Positions 23,028 through 31,966 of a DNA stretch of 64,000 nt are shown in pieces; positions within the stretch are counted from its first letter, which is position 1; each line of letters opens with the position of its first letter. Under the pieces are notes generated by a model, which saw only the letters and a program-made list of their open reading frames with translations, ran no database searches and was not told the DNA's origin. Source of the stretch: an uncultured Bacteroidota bacterium (GTDB taxonomy: Bacteria > Bacteroidota > Bacteroidia > Chitinophagales > Chitinophagaceae); the NCBI GenBank assembly GCA_903819975.1, contig CAIJFI010000006.1, positions 156,854 through 220,853 of the forward strand. Direction: 5' to 3'. A program made the position numbers and the translations under genes.

Positions 23028-25654
23028 TAAGAGGTTGAAGAAAAGGTTCTGCTACGATTAATTTTCAAGTCTCTTAATATACCCGATTTAGGGTTTACAG
23101 TTATACTAAAGGATTTATACATTCCAATTGGTGTTATATTAATTGCCAATTGCCAACAGTGCATTTCACGTGTTACAAACATACTCATTTGCTGGATACT
23201 CATTTTTTCTACATCCACATATCCTGTTGCACCTATTTTCCATTTAGGCGTTAAACTAAAGTCTCCATTCAGATTTAAAGAAGAATAGGTTTGTAATTTA
23301 AAACCAGAATAATCAGGCTTCATAATACGACTAAAGTTAAATGAATAAGAAACAGTCAAAGTCCAAGGAATATTAAAGTCTGTAAATTCAGCAGGATTGG
23401 CTTTTACATATTGCAATTGTCTTTGTTGTTCCTCAGGAGTCATGAATGGGTCTAATGGAATTTCTTTCTTTTTCTTAGCATCAGCTTCGTTAGTGGCTTT
23501 ACTTTTAAAAGAAGTTGAGAATGAAATACCACCATTTGTAATATTTCCGAACTTAAACTTAGTAGGATCAATATCCAATTTGTTTACACGAAATCCTTGC
23601 TTATCGGTTGCATATGGATCTAACATAACCGATGAACTAATATTGATGATGTTAAATAATAATGTTCTTGCATAGAAATTAAAATTCCCTAATTGAAAAC
23701 TATCTGCCAAGAAATTAAAATTTGAATTGAACCCAAAGCCTTCAATTAATTTAACTTTTTTGAAATTAGTGCCAGTGGTATCTCCTTTGTCTTTAACCTT
23801 CATTTCTAAAATATTGTCAACACCAAAACCTAAACCACCAAATGTGCCTTCCGAATATCCGCCACCCATTCCTATACCATCAAATTTAGAAAAACGATAT
23901 CTTCTACCTGAAGAATCAACCTGTGCAGTGTAATGGTAAGAAGAAGCTAAGTCGGGCGTATAATTAAAACTTATGGTAGGTCTAATTTCATGACGAATAG
24001 CTTCCACATAATCACCTTTTACTTTATACGTACCAAAAATTCTGCTTGCTGTTCCTACACTAAATGTAACGTGAGCAGCATTATAAAAGCCTTTGTAAAT
24101 TGTTGTATCAACTTTTTTAAGTTTAGAATTCCAATTTAAAATATTTTGTTGTCCAAACCACTTGTCTTCTAAACTCACAGAAGGAGTAATTGTTATAGGC
24201 CCTAAACTTGGCAATGACAATGAAATTGGTACACTATGAGTGGCGCCCCATTGCATAGTATCCAATAACCTTTTCATATTGATAGAAGAATCGTAAAAAT
24301 TAACTTGGTTTTGGAAAGATCCATTATATCCGATACCAATTTTCTCATACCATTTAGGTGCACCTATTTGATCTTTCTTTTGGAAAGGATAAATGGTCAA
24401 TGCGTTAAAGTTGATATTGGGCAAGCTTAAACTTACAGTTCTTTGATTGGTATTTTGGCTATGATTTAAGTTGACAGATAAGTTGTATAAATTATTCCAA
24501 GTTTTTGCGTATGAAATGGATGAGCTTAAACGGTTTTGATAGTTTTGATAAGGATTATTAAGTAAATAGGAATTGTACTTAGAACTACCAAAATTTACAT
24601 TGGCCGAAAAACTAGTCCCAGGTAATGCCCTATTGTCCATTTGATGACTCCAGTTTAACATAAATGTTTGTCCACCCGAAAACTCTTGGGCACTTGTAGT
24701 ACTTCGATTTAATATTTTAGTGTTTTGTAAAGACAAATTAAAATTTCCTAAATATTTATAACGCTGAATATATTTAGTATTCAAATTCATGCTCCATCCA
24801 CCATAAGAATAAATATTTGCACGAACAGTAGCGTCAACATTATCACTTAAAATTTTATAATAACCTAGGCCTTCTAATCCTAAACCAAAATCTTCACTTG
24901 AAGAAAAAGCAGGAGCCATTAAGCCAGAATGCCTTCCTTTGGTTAAAGGGAAAATTGCAAATGGTAATTCTATCGGAATAGGTACCCCTTCAAACTCAGG
25001 ATAGATTGGCCCCGACACGCCAATTTTATCAGTAATGATTTTTAATTTGTTTGTAACAAATGCAAAATGGGGTTCGTCTAAATTACAAGTAGTGAATTTT
25101 GCTTTCCAAGCAAATGCTTCGTCTTTGCTAATTTTTTTCATTGTATTAGCATTCACATAAATCTCACCTTGTTGAAAGTTGGTATTTTTTGTAAGCCCTT
25201 TACCCGACTTCATATTAAAAAAGATAGAATCATTCACAGATGTCATCTGCCCTTCCTGAAATTTGGGGTTACTCAATGGACTTCCACTTGTATCTTTTGC
25301 TCCAAATGCTCTAATATTTTGACTTTGTTGGTCAAAGATGATATTTGCCGCTTCTAATGAAGATGTTTTATACAATGTTTTGGCTTTGCCATACAAAAAG
25401 AACTCTTTTGTTTTCATAATCATCACACCAGAATCGGCTGCATTATAATCCACAACTGCATCCAAGCTGTCTTTTGACATCCTTAAAGACTTTACATAAT
25501 TAGAATCTTTAAGTCTTGTCGAGTCCTTAATTGGCTGAATTGAATCCTTTAAAATAGAGGTAGAATTGGTCGTTTTGGCCTTTTTAAGCCTAGAGCCTTG
25601 TGCCTGAAGTAAGAATGGGGTAAAAACTATTGTTAATAATAGTAAAATTACCAT
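23024..25654 (-). CDS. LptD-like outer-membrane LPS-assembly protein
   Basis: 876 residues from the ATG at 25654, which gives a clean signal peptide (MVILLLLTIVFTPFLLQAQ); a GTG at 25708 is an alternative. The N-terminal ~200 residues are an OstA-like jellyroll (VDYNAADSGVMIMKTKEFFLYGKAKT, FQQGEIYVNANTM). The rest is a long beta-barrel with alternating aromatic strands (FNLSLQNTKILN, TLTVSYSFNFS) and the PLTKGRHSGLMAPAFS hinge seen in Bacteroidota LptD-like proteins. It should insert LPS into the outer leaflet. It is divergent from an amidase/MCE/OstA gene set, which also concerns the envelope. Confidence 0.82.
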   Translation of the reverse strand: MVILLLLTIVFTPFLLQAQGSRLKKAKTTNSTSILKDSIQPIKDSTRLKDSNYVKSLRMSKDSLDAVVDYNAADSGVMIMKTKEFFLYGKAKTLYKTSSLEAANIIFDQQSQNIRAFGAKDTSGSPLSNPKFQEGQMTSVNDSIFFNMKSGKGLTKNTNFQQGEIYVNANTMKKISKDEAFAWKAKFTTCNLDEPHFAFVTNKLKIITDKIGVSGPIYPEFEGVPIPIELPFAIFPLTKGRHSGLMAPAFSSSEDFGLGLEGLGYYKILSDNVDATVRANIYSYGGWSMNLNTKYIQRYKYLGNFNLSLQNTKILNRSTTSAQEFSGGQTFMLNWSHQMDNRALPGTSFSANVNFGSSKYNSYLLNNPYQNYQNRLSSSISYAKTWNNLYNLSVNLNHSQNTNQRTVSLSLPNINFNALTIYPFQKKDQIGAPKWYEKIGIGYNGSFQNQVNFYDSSINMKRLLDTMQWGATHSVPISLSLPSLGPITITPSVSLEDKWFGQQNILNWNSKLKKVDTTIYKGFYNAAHVTFSVGTASRIFGTYKVKGDYVEAIRHEIRPTISFNYTPDLASSYHYTAQVDSSGRRYRFSKFDGIGMGGGYSEGTFGGLGFGVDNILEMKVKDKGDTTGTNFKKVKLIEGFGFNSNFNFLADSFQLGNFNFYARTLLFNIINISSSVMLDPYATDKQGFRVNKLDIDPTKFKFGNITNGGISFSTSFKSKATNEADAKKKKEIPLDPFMTPEEQQRQLQYVKANPAEFTDFNIPWTLTVSYSFNFSRIMKPDYSGFKLQTYSSLNLNGDFSLTPKWKIGATGYVDVEKMSIQQMSMFVTREMHCWQLAINITPIGMYKSFSITVNPKSGILRDLKINRSRTFSSTSY

Positions 25655-25748
25655 TTTTACAATACAGGGCTTGTATTTTACGTTAAATTTGTATCCTAGA
25701 TGTATCACTGTTGCAAAAATAAACTAAAACAGCATTAAGGAACTGATT

Positions 25749-26684
25749 ATGAAGCAAAATAGACTGATTTTAGCAATTACTTTAGGTTTTTTGACCATTT
25801 TAATGGCTCCATTTAACAATATTAGTGCTCAGAACCAAGCAAAAACCTTAAAACGTATCGTAATTGACCCTGGTCATGGAGGTACTGACCCTGGTGCCAA
25901 TGGTAAATATTCTACCGAAGCGGCAGTTGCATTGTCCATTTCATTGAAATTAGCCGATTATATAAAGGAATCTATCCCTGATGTAGAAGTGGTATTAACC
26001 AGAACCACTGATGTATTTAATTCAGTAGTAGAAAAAGCTAAAATAGCCAACGCAGCTAAAGGTGATTTATTTATTTGCATTCACACCAATTCGGCCGATC
26101 CAACACGAAAAAAAGAGATTACTGGTTATACTACTAAAACTAGGACAGTAAAAAAGAATGGCAAAAAAAGAAAGGTAAATGTAGAAGTCCCATTATATAA
26201 GACAACCTATACACCAAGCACAGCAAGAGGTACAGAAACTTTTATTTACAATGTTGTAAAATCGGATCAAAGAAAAGAAATGGCAAGTGAAGCAGTTGAT
26301 GGAATTGTAGAGCAATTGGACTCCGTTTCAGAAAGACAAATTAATGAATTAAATACAGCAGATCCTACAAGGTCTATGATGACTAGTTTATTAACACAAC
26401 AATATTTTCAAAGAGCTGCAAATTTAGCATTAACAATAGAAGAAGAATTTATAAAATCAGGCAGACTTAGTAGAGAAGCAAAGCAAAGACAAAAAGGAAT
26501 TTGGGTATTAGCTGCTGTGCAAATGCCAGCTGTATTAGTTGAGACTGGATTTATCTCTAACCCCGAAGACGAGGATTACATTAATAGCGACGAAGGACAG
26601 GATCAAATTTGCGAAGTGATTACTAAGTCACTAATTAGATACAAAAATTCACTAGAGAATCAAAAAAAGACCAACGCGAATTAG
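25749..26684 (+). CDS. N-acetylmuramoyl-L-alanine amidase (Amidase_3)
   Basis: 311 residues with a signal peptide (RLILAITLGFLTILMAPFNNISAQ). The zinc amidase domain shows VIDPGHGGTDPGA (first His) near residue 38, STEAAVALSIS with the Glu ligand, CIHTNSAD (second His) near 113 and AVLVETGFISNPED (catalytic Glu) near 260. An insertion of about 35 basic residues (KTRTVKKNGKKRKVNVEV) lies after the second zinc ligand. It cleaves the lactyl-amide bond of peptidoglycan in the periplasm during cell separation. An MCE gene follows 45 bp later. Confidence 0.92.
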   Translation: MKQNRLILAITLGFLTILMAPFNNISAQNQAKTLKRIVIDPGHGGTDPGANGKYSTEAAVALSISLKLADYIKESIPDVEVVLTRTTDVFNSVVEKAKIANAAKGDLFICIHTNSADPTRKKEITGYTTKTRTVKKNGKKRKVNVEVPLYKTTYTPSTARGTETFIYNVVKSDQRKEMASEAVDGIVEQLDSVSERQINELNTADPTRSMMTSLLTQQYFQRAANLALTIEEEFIKSGRLSREAKQRQKGIWVLAAVQMPAVLVETGFISNPEDEDYINSDEGQDQICEVITKSLIRYKNSLENQKKTNAN

Positions 26685-26698
26685 CCAATAATTTTAGG

Positions 26699-26706
26699 TA
26701 AATTTG
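26699..26706 (+). promoter_or_regulatory. -7 promoter box upstream of the MCE gene
   Basis: TAAATTTG matches TAnnTTTG and lies 24 bp before the ATG at 26730. No convincing -33 element is seen, so it may be an internal or regulated promoter. Confidence 0.4.
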
Positions 26707-26729
26707 CTTTGTAGAAATAATCAAATAAG

Positions 26730-27728
26730 ATGAAGGTAAGTAACGAAACCAAAGTGGGTGCATTAACTATAATTGCAATCACTTTAATTATATTAGGATT
26801 CAATTTTTTAAGAGGCAAGACTATTTTCAAGTCGGGTAACTTTATCTATGCAACCTACGCTGACACTAAAGGATTGATTGTTTCTAACCCTGTTGTGGTA
26901 AATGGCTTTCAAGTTGGTACTGTATTTGAAATTGAAAACAAATCGGCCGATTTGTCTCAGATTATTGTTTCAATCAAATTAAACAACTTATACAAAATAC
27001 CTAGTAACTCAGTTGCAACTATTCAAGACAACCCATTAGGCACTAATAGCATTAATATAGTATTAGGCGATGCTAAAACTTATCTAAAATCCGAAGACAC
27101 TATTAAGACTGCACCAGCTGCAAGTTTACTTGGCGATTTAATGAATACACTATCGCCATTGGGTGAACAAACAAAGCAAACAATCACAGACTTGCAGAAA
27201 GTTTTAGTAAATATCAATCAGGTTTTAAATGATCAAAATAAATCAAATTTTGAATTGATTCTTAAAAACCTAACAGCAACTACAGAGAATCTTAATAAAT
27301 CTATGGAGTCTATTGAATCAATGCTTCAAAAGCAAAATGGTTCTATCGCACAGACGGCAAATAATTTAAACAGTTTTACTAAAAACCTAAATGACAATAA
27401 TAATAAGATCAATAATATTATAAGTAATTTAGACACTACTAGTAAGCAATTAAAAGAGGCAGACTTACATAAAACAATTGGAGACATTCAAGTTGCTGTA
27501 AATGAATTATCTATTACATTGCACAAATTAAATTCGGGCAATGGCACAGCCGCTAAATTACTTAGCGACCCCGGCATGTATCAACAATTACAAGGAACAA
27601 TTAAAAGTATCAATACTTTAGTGGATGATGTTAAAACACATCCAAAACGTTATATTAATGTTTCTGTTTTTGGAAAGAAAGACAAAAATACCCCATTATC
27701 CAAGCCAATCGCAGACACCGTTAACTAA
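26730..27728 (+). CDS. MlaD/MCE-family lipid transport protein
   Basis: 332 residues: an N-terminal membrane anchor (KVGALTIIAITLIILGFNFLRG), one MCE domain (residues ~37-115: FIYATYADTKGLIVSNPVVVNGFQVGTV then IVLGDAKTYLK), and a long Asn/Leu-rich coiled coil (~135-260) that probably forms a periplasmic needle or hexamer stalk. MCE proteins carry lipids between inner and outer membranes. The matching permease and ATPase genes are not in the immediate neighbourhood. The stop overlaps the next ATG by one base (TAATG), linking it to the OstA-like gene. Confidence 0.85.
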   Translation: MKVSNETKVGALTIIAITLIILGFNFLRGKTIFKSGNFIYATYADTKGLIVSNPVVVNGFQVGTVFEIENKSADLSQIIVSIKLNNLYKIPSNSVATIQDNPLGTNSINIVLGDAKTYLKSEDTIKTAPAASLLGDLMNTLSPLGEQTKQTITDLQKVLVNINQVLNDQNKSNFELILKNLTATTENLNKSMESIESMLQKQNGSIAQTANNLNSFTKNLNDNNNKINNIISNLDTTSKQLKEADLHKTIGDIQVAVNELSITLHKLNSGNGTAAKLLSDPGMYQQLQGTIKSINTLVDDVKTHPKRYINVSVFGKKDKNTPLSKPIADTVN

Positions 27729-29332
27729 TGAAGCAGATTGGCTATACCCTATTATTTATTTTCAGCTTTGTATTAAACACAAATGCACAAAATACTATTG
27801 GCGGATCTAATGCGCCAATAGATAGCAACACTAAGCTTATAGAATTCCTGTCAGCAGAAACTTATAATGTTAAGAAGAAAGATAGCATGGACTTTTTAAT
27901 CCTTGTTGGTCATGTAAAAATCAGACAAGGAAAAACATTGTTATTCGGAGACAGTTTGATATTAAATACTACGCTCAATTCACTAGAAGGTTTTGGAAAC
28001 ATACACATCAACGATGCAGATAGTGTTCATACGTATTCTGATTACCTAAAGTACATGGGTAATGTTAAAAAAGCTTATTTAAGAAAACATGTTAAGTTAA
28101 CCGATGGAAAAGGTGTTTTAACTACCGACTCCTTAGATTACGATGTTTCTGTAAAAATTGGGAATTTTAAAAAAGGTGGCAAGTTGGTGCGTAATAAAAC
28201 TACACTAACTAGTACCGAAGGCTTTTATTATGGTGTTACAAGAGACGCCATTTTTAGAAAAAAGGTAGAATTAAAAGACCCAGAAAGTCAAATTATAACA
28301 GATACTTTAGAATACAACACTTATTCTCAGCTTACGAATTTTATTAGTCCAACTAAAATTATTTCAAAATCAAGAGTAATAAGAACCAAGAATGGAAACT
28401 ATAATGTTGGTACAAGAAAAGGGTATTTATACGAGCGTAGTTCTATTGATGACAGTACTTATACATTTATAGCAGATGAAATGGCTATAGATGATTCTTT
28501 AGGGCTTGGAGAATTTAGAGGCAATGCAGTATATAAATCAAAGGATAGTCTAAGTTTTGATTTAATGGCTAATAATATTAAGACCAACAGAATTAAAAAT
28601 ATTTTATTAGCAACAGAGCTTCCTACCCTTTTGATAAAACAAAAAAAGGATACATTATATATCACTGCCGATACTTTATATTCTGCGAAAGTAACCGACT
28701 TAAATAGACCTTTTGTTTTGGCCAGGGATAGTACTGGAAAAACAACCGATACTACTTTAAATAAATACTTTGAGGCCTTTCACAATGTAAAAATATATTC
28801 AGACTCATTACAAGCAAAATGTGATAGTCTTTTCTATTCTCTAAGTGATTCTACAATTCGCTTATTTAATAAGCCAATAATATGGTCTAACAACAATCAA
28901 ATAACTGGTGATACTATTTACATGTTTTTGAATAATAAAAAGCCAGAACAGTTATTGGTATTTGACAACGCATTTGCTTTAAGCAAGGTAGACACAACAA
29001 AATATTTTAACCAGTTAAAAGGTATCAGGTTAAACGCATGGTTTGAAGATGGTGCGCTAACTAAGATGAGAACCAAGGGCAGTGCTGAAAATATATATTT
29101 TGCATTAGATAGTAAAAAAGACTTTATTGGAATCAATAAATCCTCTGCACAAATCATTGAAATTGATTTTGAGAATAGCGAGGTCTCCAAAGTAATTTTT
29201 ATAAATCAACTCACAGGAAGAATGTCCCCAATGGGTCAAACTCCATTATCACAATTCACAATAAAAGGATTTAAATGGCTAGAGGATCAAAGGCCTAAAA
29301 CCAAGTACGCAATTCTTTCTCCTAAGAACTAA
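27728..29332 (+). CDS. OstA/LptA-like periplasmic protein
   Basis: 534 residues with a signal peptide (MKQIGYTLLFIFSFVLNTNA, cut before QNTI). The mature protein has repeated OstA-type beta-jellyroll units: LVGHVKIRQGKTLLFGDSL, TLTSTEGFYYGV and YADT-type DTL repeats every ~25-30 residues (GDSLILNT, TDTLEYNT, ADTLYSAK). It likely shields LPS lipid A in the periplasm as an LptA/LptC-like bridge to LptD, which is encoded divergently 2 kb away. It is longer than E. coli LptA (185 residues) but of the size usual in Bacteroidota. Confidence 0.8.
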   Translation: MKQIGYTLLFIFSFVLNTNAQNTIGGSNAPIDSNTKLIEFLSAETYNVKKKDSMDFLILVGHVKIRQGKTLLFGDSLILNTTLNSLEGFGNIHINDADSVHTYSDYLKYMGNVKKAYLRKHVKLTDGKGVLTTDSLDYDVSVKIGNFKKGGKLVRNKTTLTSTEGFYYGVTRDAIFRKKVELKDPESQIITDTLEYNTYSQLTNFISPTKIISKSRVIRTKNGNYNVGTRKGYLYERSSIDDSTYTFIADEMAIDDSLGLGEFRGNAVYKSKDSLSFDLMANNIKTNRIKNILLATELPTLLIKQKKDTLYITADTLYSAKVTDLNRPFVLARDSTGKTTDTTLNKYFEAFHNVKIYSDSLQAKCDSLFYSLSDSTIRLFNKPIIWSNNNQITGDTIYMFLNNKKPEQLLVFDNAFALSKVDTTKYFNQLKGIRLNAWFEDGALTKMRTKGSAENIYFALDSKKDFIGINKSSAQIIEIDFENSEVSKVIFINQLTGRMSPMGQTPLSQFTIKGFKWLEDQRPKTKYAILSPKN

Positions 29333-29339
29333 CTTATTC

Positions 29340-30426
29340 TTAAGCTTCTTTCTCGTTCATTAAATATGCTTTAATAAAGCCATCTATTTCACCATCCATT
29401 ACTGGTCCTACATTCCCTACTTCGTAATCGGTACGATGATCCTTAATCATTTTATAGGGATGGAAAACATAAGATCTTATTTGGCTACCCCATTCAATTT
29501 TTTTCTTGGTTGAATTTGTTGCGTTTAAGGCTTCTTGTTTCTTGCGCATTTCTTCCTCATACAATCTACTCTTAAGCATCTTCATGGCAATCTCTCTATT
29601 CTCCCCTTGCGTTCTTGATTGTTGACATTCTACAATAATTCCAGAAGGAATATGTTTTAAACGCACTGCAGTCTCTACCTTATTTACGTTCTGTCCACCC
29701 TTACCACCACTTCGGTAAAATTCCCACTCAATGTCGGCAGGGCTCACTGAAATTTCGATACTATCGTCAATTAATGGATATACATATACGGATGCAAATG
29801 AAGTATGTCTTCTTGCATTGCTATCAAATGGAGAAATTCTAACTAAACGATGTACACCAGATTCTGCTTTTAAAAACCCATAAGCAAATGGTCCATCAAA
29901 TTGAATGGTTGCCGATTTAATACCAGCACCATCTCCTTCCTGATAATCAACCGAGGTAACAGTCCAACCTTGTTTGTCACCATACATGCTATACATTCTA
30001 AGCAACATTTCGGCCCAATCCTGACTCTCTGTTCCACCTGCTCCAGGATTTATTTGCATTATAGCCGGCAGCTCGTCCTCTGGCTTATTAAGCGTACTTT
30101 TAAACTCTGCTTCTTCTATTGCAATCACAGCTTTATCAAAAGCATCTTTGGTTTCTTTTTCAGTAGCATCGCCACCTTTCCAGAATTCAAATAAAACAGC
30201 AAAATCTTCAACACTGGATGCTACATTTTGAAAAAGATGTATCCAATATTCATTCAACTTAATTTCTTTCATAATACCCGTTGCGCGAGTATTATCATCC
30301 CAAAAACCAGGAGACAAAGACATTTGTTTGTCTTGATCTACTTTTTGAATACGATTATCAACGTCAAAGAAACCTCCTCAGGACACTCACTTGGTCCCTC
30401 ATGCGCTTAATTTGTTCTATCGTCAT
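29340..30426 (-). CDS. prfB: Peptide chain release factor 2, programmed +1 frameshift
   Basis: The gene starts at the ATG at 30426. Frame 0 encodes 20 residues ([20 protein letters not shown]) and stops at TGA (30366-30364) in the canonical slippery context CTT-TGA-C (30369-30363). An internal Shine-Dalgarno-like AGGAGG (30378-30373) sits three bases before CTT. A +1 shift joins GAC and continues to 29340, about 361 residues in total. The tail has the SPF stop-recognition motif ([10 protein letters not shown]) and the catalytic GGQ ([11 protein letters not shown]). RF2 reads UGA/UAA, so low RF2 raises frameshifting. A start at 30323 would miss the N-terminus and hide the autoregulation. Confidence 0.95.
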
Positions 30427-30511
30427 GATTGCTTAATTTGAATCTCCCAAAGGTGATTCGGATTTTAAATATTGTTAAATAGCCTTCTAAGAAAGACTGA
30501 TTTTTAAAAGT

Positions 30512-30852
30512 ACTACAAGCCTCGTAAGCCGGATTCTGTTTCTAAACTATCATTTATCTAGCCTCACCATTACTAGTGAAGTCTTGCTGCCTACCCTGGA
30601 ACTCGAACGAGTCGCTCTCAAGCGTTCCTATACGTGGCATTACAGCACCCAAGGTTTACCCTATAAAGCAATTACTTACTTTATTCGTGAGCTCTTACCT
30701 CACGTTTTCACCTTTTCCTCTTGCGAGGTAGTTATTTTCTGTGGCACTTTCTCTGCCCTCTTGCGAGAACGCCGGCTGTTCACCGGTGGGTTACCCTATG
30801 CTGTCCGGACTTTCCTTGGTAATTGCTTACCACGATAGCTCGGGTTTGTAGT
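30512..30852 (-). ncRNA. rnpB: RNase P RNA, bacterial type A
   Basis: The minus strand contains the conserved core blocks: AGGAAAGTCCGGACAGC with GGGTAACCC and CGGTGAACAGCCGGC near the 5' end, GAAAGTGCCACAGAAAA, AAGGTGAAA, GGGTAAACC, and the 3' block GGTAGGCAGCAAG...GAATCCGGCTTACGAGG. P1 closes ACTACAAaCC (30852-30843) with GGcTTGTAGT (30521-30512), which sets the ends. It is the catalytic RNA that processes tRNA 5' ends. It lies just upstream of prfB on the same strand with its own -7 box at 30864-30857. Confidence 0.96.
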
Positions 30853-30856
30853 AAGG

Positions 30857-30864
30857 CAAAGGTA
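30857..30864 (-). promoter_or_regulatory. -7 promoter box of rnpB
   Basis: TACCTTTG matches TAnnTTTG and places transcription start at about 30852, the P1-defined RNA 5' end. The -33 region is not well conserved. Confidence 0.6.
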
Positions 30865-30916
30865 GTAAATAAAAAATTGATGGGAATTGCCTCATTATAA
30901 GCAATTTATACTTTCA

Positions 30917-31945
30917 CTAGTATTGAAAAAACACTTCGGTAGCGCCATATCCGTAAAAGTCGGAATACTGATTTATAAAGCTTTTCACACCGGGTTTGAC
31001 CTTTAATAAATCGTGGATTTCGGCTTTTAATTTCCCTTTCCCAACGCCATGAATAATAATCATAGACGGCAAATGATTTAACCTTGCAAGTTCAAACCAT
31101 TTCTCAAATTCTTCTAATTGGAAATGCAATATCTCGGCATTACTTAAATGGCTATGCCTATCCATTATTTTTTCAATATGCAAATCAATTACCGATCGTG
31201 CCTGTTGAATATTTTGCTTGATTTTAGAGGCATCATAAACCTTAAATCCGGCATTGCGTAAAATGTCAATGGCAATATGATTGTCTTCCTCCTTATCTGG
31301 ATAGGTTTCAAATAAAGGATAGCTAATAGTCGCTTTGTCGTCTTCCTTTAATAATTCAATTTTCTGAAATAATTGCTTTGGTTTAATCTTCAGATTTGAT
31401 TCAAAATGATCGGCTTTCTTTTTGTGAGGTTCTGTTAATGAGAAGTCCACACTAAAACTAGGACTATCATTTACAGCTACAAACGATATATCGTGGATAT
31501 AAAAATCAGTGAATGGCGCAATTGTAGATTCTATCGAAAAATTACTTTCATTTAAAAAAGCTTGGTCATACACAAAATTATAGCTTACTCTATTTCTGTT
31601 TGATAAATAGATTTTTAAACTATCTACAACTTCGTCATTAAAATCATCCAAGCTAAATTTAGGAATAATATTTAACCAGACACCTTCCTCTTCTTTACTA
31701 TCATTCTTAAGTATCTTCTCTTTTGGTATTTGGTCTACATATATTTTTTGTGGTGCCGCTTTTTGAGGAAACAATTTCTTTTCAGTAAACCGCTTAAAAT
31801 AAGGGAAATCAATTTGATCCATATAGGCTGGGAACTTTACGCCACGCACTTCTATCATTACCATTTCATCATTCATGATTTCAATGATACGCCCTTCCTC
31901 ATTGCTATGTAATACTAAAATTTCGTCGCCAATCTGATACTTCAT
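30917..31945 (-). CDS. DUF2027/Smr domain protein
   Basis: 342 residues. The N-terminal ~65 residues form a small beta-barrel (YQIGDEILVLHSNEEGRIIEI, VEVRGVKFPAYMDQI) like the DUF2027 module of Bacteroidota MutS2-related proteins. A linker and a DUF2027 core follow. The last ~90 residues are an Smr domain: VIDLHIEKI, then MIIIHGVGKGKLKAEIHDLL (H-G-x-G-x-G) and FYGYGATEVFF. Smr domains are nicking nucleases or RNA-binding modules linked to ribosome rescue in MutS2 relatives. The MutS ATPase part is absent. Confidence 0.85.
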   Translation of the reverse strand: MKYQIGDEILVLHSNEEGRIIEIMNDEMVMIEVRGVKFPAYMDQIDFPYFKRFTEKKLFPQKAAPQKIYVDQIPKEKILKNDSKEEEGVWLNIIPKFSLDDFNDEVVDSLKIYLSNRNRVSYNFVYDQAFLNESNFSIESTIAPFTDFYIHDISFVAVNDSPSFSVDFSLTEPHKKKADHFESNLKIKPKQLFQKIELLKEDDKATISYPLFETYPDKEEDNHIAIDILRNAGFKVYDASKIKQNIQQARSVIDLHIEKIMDRHSHLSNAEILHFQLEEFEKWFELARLNHLPSMIIIHGVGKGKLKAEIHDLLKVKPGVKSFINQYSDFYGYGATEVFFQY

Positions 31946-31966
31946 AAATAAAAAGAATAAAAACTA

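Noticed and set aside
30584..30838. 84-residue open frame on the plus strand
   Set aside because: It is entirely antisense to the RNase P RNA gene, whose conserved blocks explain the sequence.
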